A stretch of 7,165 nucleotides of DNA from assembly GCA_050290145.1 (NCBI GenBank), contig JBNKHC010000339.1, forward strand, positions 1 to 7,165. The letters are read 5' to 3'. Shown here piece after piece: positions 4,699 to 7,165 of this stretch. Source of the stretch: Pelagibius sp050290145 (GTDB lineage: Bacteria; Pseudomonadota; Alphaproteobacteria; Kiloniellales; Kiloniellaceae). A program made the translations under genes and the position numbers. The number at the start of each line of letters is the position of its first letter. Position 1 is the first letter of the stretch. The notes beneath the pieces were generated by a model. The model ran no database searches. It was not told where the DNA came from and worked only from the letters and a program-made list of their open reading frames with translations.

Positions 4699-5808
4699 AT
4701 GGCCGAAATCGAAGCCGGCGAACGCATCGCCAAGGTCATCGCCCGCGCCGGGCTGTGCTCGCGCCGCGACGCCGAGACCTGGATCCGCGCCGGGCGGGTC
4801 AGCGTCGACGGCAAGGTGCTGACCAGCCCCGCCGCCGTGGTGACCGACGCCAGCCGCATCGCGGTGGACGGCGAGCCGCTGCCCGCCGCCGCGCCGCCGC
4901 GCCTCTTCTGCTACCACAAGCCGCGCGGCGAGATCACCACCGCGCGCGATCCCCAGGGCCGTCCCACGGTCTTCGACCACCTGCCCGGCGGCCTGCCGCG
5001 CCTGCAGGCGGTGGGGCGCCTCGACATCAATTCCGAGGGCCTGCTGCTGCTGACCACCGACGGCGGGCTGAAACGTCAGCTGGAGCTGCCGAGCAGCGGC
5101 TGGCTGCGCCGCTACCGCGTGCGCGCCCAGGGCCACGTCCACCCGGACCGCCTGGCCGCCCTGGCCAAGGGCATCACCGTCGACGGCGTCGACTACGGCC
5201 CGGTGGAGGCGGTGCTGGACCGCCAGTCCGGCGCCAACGCCTGGCTGACCTTCGCCCTGCGCGAGGGCAAGAACCGCGAGGTGCGCAAGATCTGCGCCCA
5301 CCTGGGCCTGCGGGTGAATCGGCTGATCCGCATCGCCTACGGCCCCTTCAAGCTGGGCAAGCTGCCCAAGCGGGCGCTGGAGGAAGTGCCGCCCAAGCAG
5401 CTGCGCCAGGCCCTGGGCCTGGAGGACCAGGACAAGACGAAGAAGGGCAAGGGCTTCGCCAAGGCCAAGCCCAAGCCCAACCGCCCGGGCTCCAAGCGTG
5501 GCTTCAAGCACCAGCGCGAGGCGGAGCAGAAGGAAAAGCGCCAGCGCCGCAGCCCGAAGCAGGAGGCCGCCAGCAAGAAGGCCGCCGCCGCCAAAAAGAC
5601 CGTTGCGAAGAAAGCCGGGGTGAAGAAGGCCGCCCCCAAGAAGACCGTCGCGAAGAAGACCGCAACGAAGAAGGCCTTCGCCAAGAAGCCGGTTTCCAAG
5701 AGGCCCGGCGTGAAGAAGGCGGCCCCGAAGCGCGGCGCGCCGAAGAGAGCAGCCTCCCGAAAGACCAGCGGACCAAAGAAGCATGCGCATCGTCGCCGGC
5801 CGTCATAG
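4699..5808 (+). CDS. rluB: RluB-like 23S rRNA pseudouridine synthase with Lys/Ala-rich C-terminal tail
   Basis: Isomerises uridine to pseudouridine in rRNA; RluB of E. coli acts on U2605 of 23S rRNA. Domains in order: an S4 RNA-binding domain (about 6-65, with GLCSRRDAETWIRAGRVSVDG), then the RsuA/RluB/E/F catalytic domain. Motif GRLDINSEGLLLLT (106-119) holds catalytic Asp109, and KNREVRK (191-197) is the conserved basic motif. The catalytic part ends near residue 240. A tail of about 125 residues follows, built of KKA, AKK and TVAKK units. E. coli RluB also has a basic tail, which favours RluB over RsuA or RluE, but the exact target base is not proven. The ATG at 4699 is preceded by AGGA overlapping the upstream stop region, 13 nt after the previous gene. 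The last 26 nt overlap rsmD. Confidence 0.88.
   Translation: MAEIEAGERIAKVIARAGLCSRRDAETWIRAGRVSVDGKVLTSPAAVVTDASRIAVDGEPLPAAAPPRLFCYHKPRGEITTARDPQGRPTVFDHLPGGLPRLQAVGRLDINSEGLLLLTTDGGLKRQLELPSSGWLRRYRVRAQGHVHPDRLAALAKGITVDGVDYGPVEAVLDRQSGANAWLTFALREGKNREVRKICAHLGLRVNRLIRIAYGPFKLGKLPKRALEEVPPKQLRQALGLEDQDKTKKGKGFAKAKPKPNRPGSKRGFKHQREAEQKEKRQRRSPKQEAASKKAAAAKKTVAKKAGVKKAAPKKTVAKKTATKKAFAKKPVSKRPGVKKAAPKRGAPKRAASRKTSGPKKHAHRRRPS
5431..5805 (+). other. Histone H1-like Lys/Ala/Pro tail region of the pseudouridine synthase
   Basis: Codons 245-369 encode a disordered, highly basic tail. Residues 305-315 (KAGVKKAAPKK) and 335-345 (RPGVKKAAPKR) are near copies 30 codons apart. The matching DNA segments 5611-5640 and 5701-5730 differ at only a few bases, indicating internal duplication. 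TVAKK occurs at 301-305 and 316-320. Codon choice is slightly looser here, with some AAA and GTT among AAG and GCC. The tail probably binds RNA or DNA non-specifically; that role is inferred from composition. Confidence 0.75.
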
Positions 5809-6349
5809 GGGCCGCAGCCTCAGGACTCCCGACGACCTGGCCGTGCGTCCCACCGCGGACCGCACGCGCGAGGCCCTGTTCAACATCCTGACCAGCGGCA
5901 AGCTGGCCAAGGAAGGCCAGCAGCGCCTGCCCGGCGCAAGGGTGCTGGACGCCTTCGCCGGCACCGGGGCGCTGGGCCTGGAGGCCCTGTCGCGCGGCGC
6001 CGCGCACGCGGTCTTCATGGAGAACTACGCCCCGGCCATCGAGATCTGCCGCGCCAACATCCAGAACCTGGGCGAGGACGAACGCAGCGAGCTGCTTGCC
6101 TGCGACGTCCTGCACCCGCGCCCGGCGCCCGCCCCCTGCGACCTGGTCTTCCTGGACCCGCCCTACAACCAGGGCTTCGCCGAGAAGGCCGTATCCAGCC
6201 TCCTGAAGGCCGGCTGGATCGCCGCGGGCGCCCTGGTCTGCGTCGAGCTGATGAAGAACGAGCCCTTCGAGACGCTGGAAGGCTTCGAGGAACTCGACGC
6301 CCGCAGCTATGGCAAGGCCAAGCTGGTCTTCCTGAAGTACGGGGGCTGA
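5783..6349 (+). CDS. rsmD: 16S rRNA (guanine-966-N2)-methyltransferase
   Basis: Methylates N2 of G966 in 16S rRNA using S-adenosylmethionine, acting on assembled 30S subunits. The 188-residue product has every RsmD hallmark: start MRIVAGRHRGR, then RPTADRTREALFNIL (22-36). The SAM-binding motif I is LDAFAGTGALGLEALSRGA (55-73), with acidic Glu80 at the end of the next strand to hold the ribose. The catalytic DPPY sits at 125-128. The length matches the family. The ATG at 5783 lies inside the end of the preceding gene (26-nt overlap, different frame), and that start gives the exact family N-terminus, so coupled translation is likely; only a weak AAGAAG lies ahead of it. Convergent with the small membrane protein gene downstream. 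Confidence 0.96.
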   Translation: MRIVAGRHRGRSLRTPDDLAVRPTADRTREALFNILTSGKLAKEGQQRLPGARVLDAFAGTGALGLEALSRGAAHAVFMENYAPAIEICRANIQNLGEDERSELLACDVLHPRPAPAPCDLVFLDPPYNQGFAEKAVSSLLKAGWIAAGALVCVELMKNEPFETLEGFEELDARSYGKAKLVFLKYGG

Positions 6350-6368
6350 GGTCAGAAGCGGCCGCACG

Positions 6369-6386
6369 AGGTGCTGCGCCGCACCT
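6369..6386. terminator. Small inverted repeat between convergent rsmD and the membrane protein gene
   Basis: AGGTGC (6369-6374) and GCACCT (6381-6386) can form a 6-bp stem with a 6-nt loop. It lies 20 nt past the rsmD stop and overlaps the stop codon of the minus-strand small gene. There is no T-tract on either strand, so a role in termination is a guess from position only. Confidence 0.25.
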
Positions 6387-6591
6387 ACTGGCGCTTCCAG
6401 CCAAAGAAAGCGATGGCGAGGCCGACCGCGAAGGGCAGCCAGAACCACAGCAGCGCCTCCTTGTTCAGCCAGTTGATCGACGGCTTGGCGTTGCTCGTGT
6501 TCCAGCCGGCCGCCAGCGCATTCAGGTAGAGCCAGATGAGCAGGGCTCCGGCGGAAATGAAAACCCCCAGCACCATCAGAAAAATGCGCAT
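6385..6591 (-). CDS. Small two-helix membrane protein of unknown function
   Basis: A 68-residue hydrophobic protein. Helix 1 spans about 3-25 and helix 2 about 46-64, joined by a polar linker with GWNTSNAKPSINWLNKE (29-45), and the chain ends in the charged GWKRQ. Trp is unusually frequent (six residues), mostly at the helix ends where membrane-interface residues sit. I do not recognise a named family. Support for it being real: a clean membrane pattern unlikely by chance in GC-rich DNA, a free-standing ATG with AGGA about 10 nt upstream, and no better frame on the other strand. It faces rsmD tail to tail and is divergent from the Nudix gene. A role cannot be assigned; an inner-membrane location is inferred. 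Confidence 0.65.
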   Translation of the reverse strand: MRIFLMVLGVFISAGALLIWLYLNALAAGWNTSNAKPSINWLNKEALLWFWLPFAVGLAIAFFGWKRQ

Positions 6592-6847
6592 CTCTCGACT
6601 GTCCTGCTAAGGGACCTGAAAACGCCCGCCTGGGCCACGGTTGCAGGCCGGTTGCGGCTTGGCTCCACGATAGCCCTTTTGGCGACTCACACCTAACGGA
6701 TTGCCGGATCCCCGGCGCGCGCCCTGTACCCATCTTATGAACTCAAGGCTTGATCCGGAAATGCCCATGGCAGACTATCTTGTCTCGGCTGCCCCTTCGA
6801 CCTGACCGCGCCGACACTGCTCAAACGCCGGAAACGAAGCGACCTCA
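6592..6847. other. Divergent intergenic region without a recognised element
   Basis: About 256 nt separate the minus-strand membrane protein and the plus-strand Nudix gene. It should hold promoters for both, but I see no pair of hexamers at good spacing on either strand. A 14-codon frame starting at ATG 6761 ends at 6805 and shows no conserved feature. No tRNA, strong terminator or repeat is visible. Confidence 0.5.
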
Positions 6848-7165
6848 ATGCATCGCGTTGGTATTATCCCCTTCGACACGAGAGACAGCGACGTGGCGCT
6901 GCTCTTCGTCACCTCGCAGACGCGCGGGCGCTGGATCCTGCCCAAGGGGAAGGTCGAGCCGGGAGAAAGCCACATCGAAGCCTGCCACCGCGAAGGCTTC
7001 GAGGAAGCCGGCGTGAAGGGGGTGGTCCTGGACGACTTTCCGATGACCGTGGTCGTGACCAAGCAGACGGAGAAGGGCAAGCGCGAGGTGCCGGTCACCT
7101 ACTACCCGTTTTTCGTCACCGAGCAGGTCGACGACTGGCCCGAGAAGGACAAGCGCCAGCGCCAC
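6848..7165 (+). CDS. Nudix hydrolase, DIPP-like (5' part)
   Basis: The frame is open to the right edge, so only the first 106 residues are present. A perfect Nudix box runs from Gly34 to Val56: G, five residues, Glu40, seven residues, then REGFEEAGV with the metal-binding glutamates Glu49, Glu52 and Glu53. The preceding RWILPKG (28-34) and the later VTEQVDDWPEKDKRQRH resemble the diphosphoinositol/diadenosine-polyphosphate hydrolase (DIPP) branch, whose human member has VTEVLEDWE and KREW in the same place. The bacterial substrate is likely a dinucleoside polyphosphate or a similar compound, but this is inferred. ATG 6848 is the only possible start: an in-frame stop lies at 6803-6805 and no GTG or TTG intervenes. 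The ribosome-binding site is weak (GAAG). Confidence 0.88.
   Translation, partial: MHRVGIIPFDTRDSDVALLFVTSQTRGRWILPKGKVEPGESHIEACHREGFEEAGVKGVVLDDFPMTVVVTKQTEKGKREVPVTYYPFFVTEQVDDWPEKDKRQRH

Noticed and set aside
3666..5790. Long minus-strand open frames antisense to the hydrolase and pseudouridine synthase genes.
   Set aside because: They have low-complexity Leu/Gly/Ala/Arg compositions and no recognisable domain, and they follow from third-position GC bias of the real genes on the plus strand.
6750..7016. A plus-strand frame overlapping the Nudix start in another register.
   Set aside because: Its sequence is Ser/Arg-rich without motifs, while the alternate frame carries a perfect Nudix box.

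Overview
The window reads as chromosomal DNA of an alphaproteobacterium, probably Rhodospirillales-like. This rests on very high G+C, strong third-position G/C bias, family-level resemblance of the proteins, and palindromic intergenic repeats of a type common in that class. The genus cannot be set from sequence alone. Most of the window is housekeeping DNA: I see no transposase, phage gene, CRISPR array, rRNA or tRNA.

Layout. (1) 1-240: the 3' end of a GNAT acetyltransferase, convergent with (2) a translationally coupled speD-speE pair on the minus strand (1619-286), the two-step route from S-adenosylmethionine and putrescine to spermidine. The speD leader carries a terminator-like hairpin ending in six U. 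(3) 1808-2325, plus strand: a candidate promoter, a well-formed yybP-ykoY (Mn2+) riboswitch, and the gene it leads into, a 95-residue single-domain GDT1/UPF0016 cation exporter. (4) 2326-2444: a long REP-like palindrome between convergent genes. (5) 3304-2446, minus strand: tadA (tRNA A34 deaminase) followed by a small DOPA 4,5-dioxygenase-family protein. (6) 3452-3895: an acidic DUF3775-type protein of unknown role. (7) 3960-6349, plus strand: a class I glutamine-amidotransferase-like (peptidase C26/PuuD-type) hydrolase that looks leaderless, then an RluB-like 23S rRNA pseudouridine synthase with a histone H1-like Lys/Ala tail, overlapped by rsmD (16S rRNA G966 methyltransferase). (8) 6591-6385: a 68-residue two-helix membrane protein on the minus strand. 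(9) 6848-7165: the 5' part of a DIPP-like Nudix hydrolase running off the window.

How they fit together. tadA, the RluB-like gene and rsmD form an RNA-modification neighbourhood, with the DUF3775 and C26 hydrolase genes lying between tadA and the other two. speD, speE and possibly the PuuD-like hydrolase touch polyamine metabolism. The most informative non-coding features are two leaders facing away from each other in 1620-2037: a Mn2+ riboswitch on the plus strand and a putative attenuator of speD on the minus strand. I found no clearly new multi-gene system. The best candidates for something undescribed are the speD leader structure and the H1-like tail of the pseudouridine synthase.
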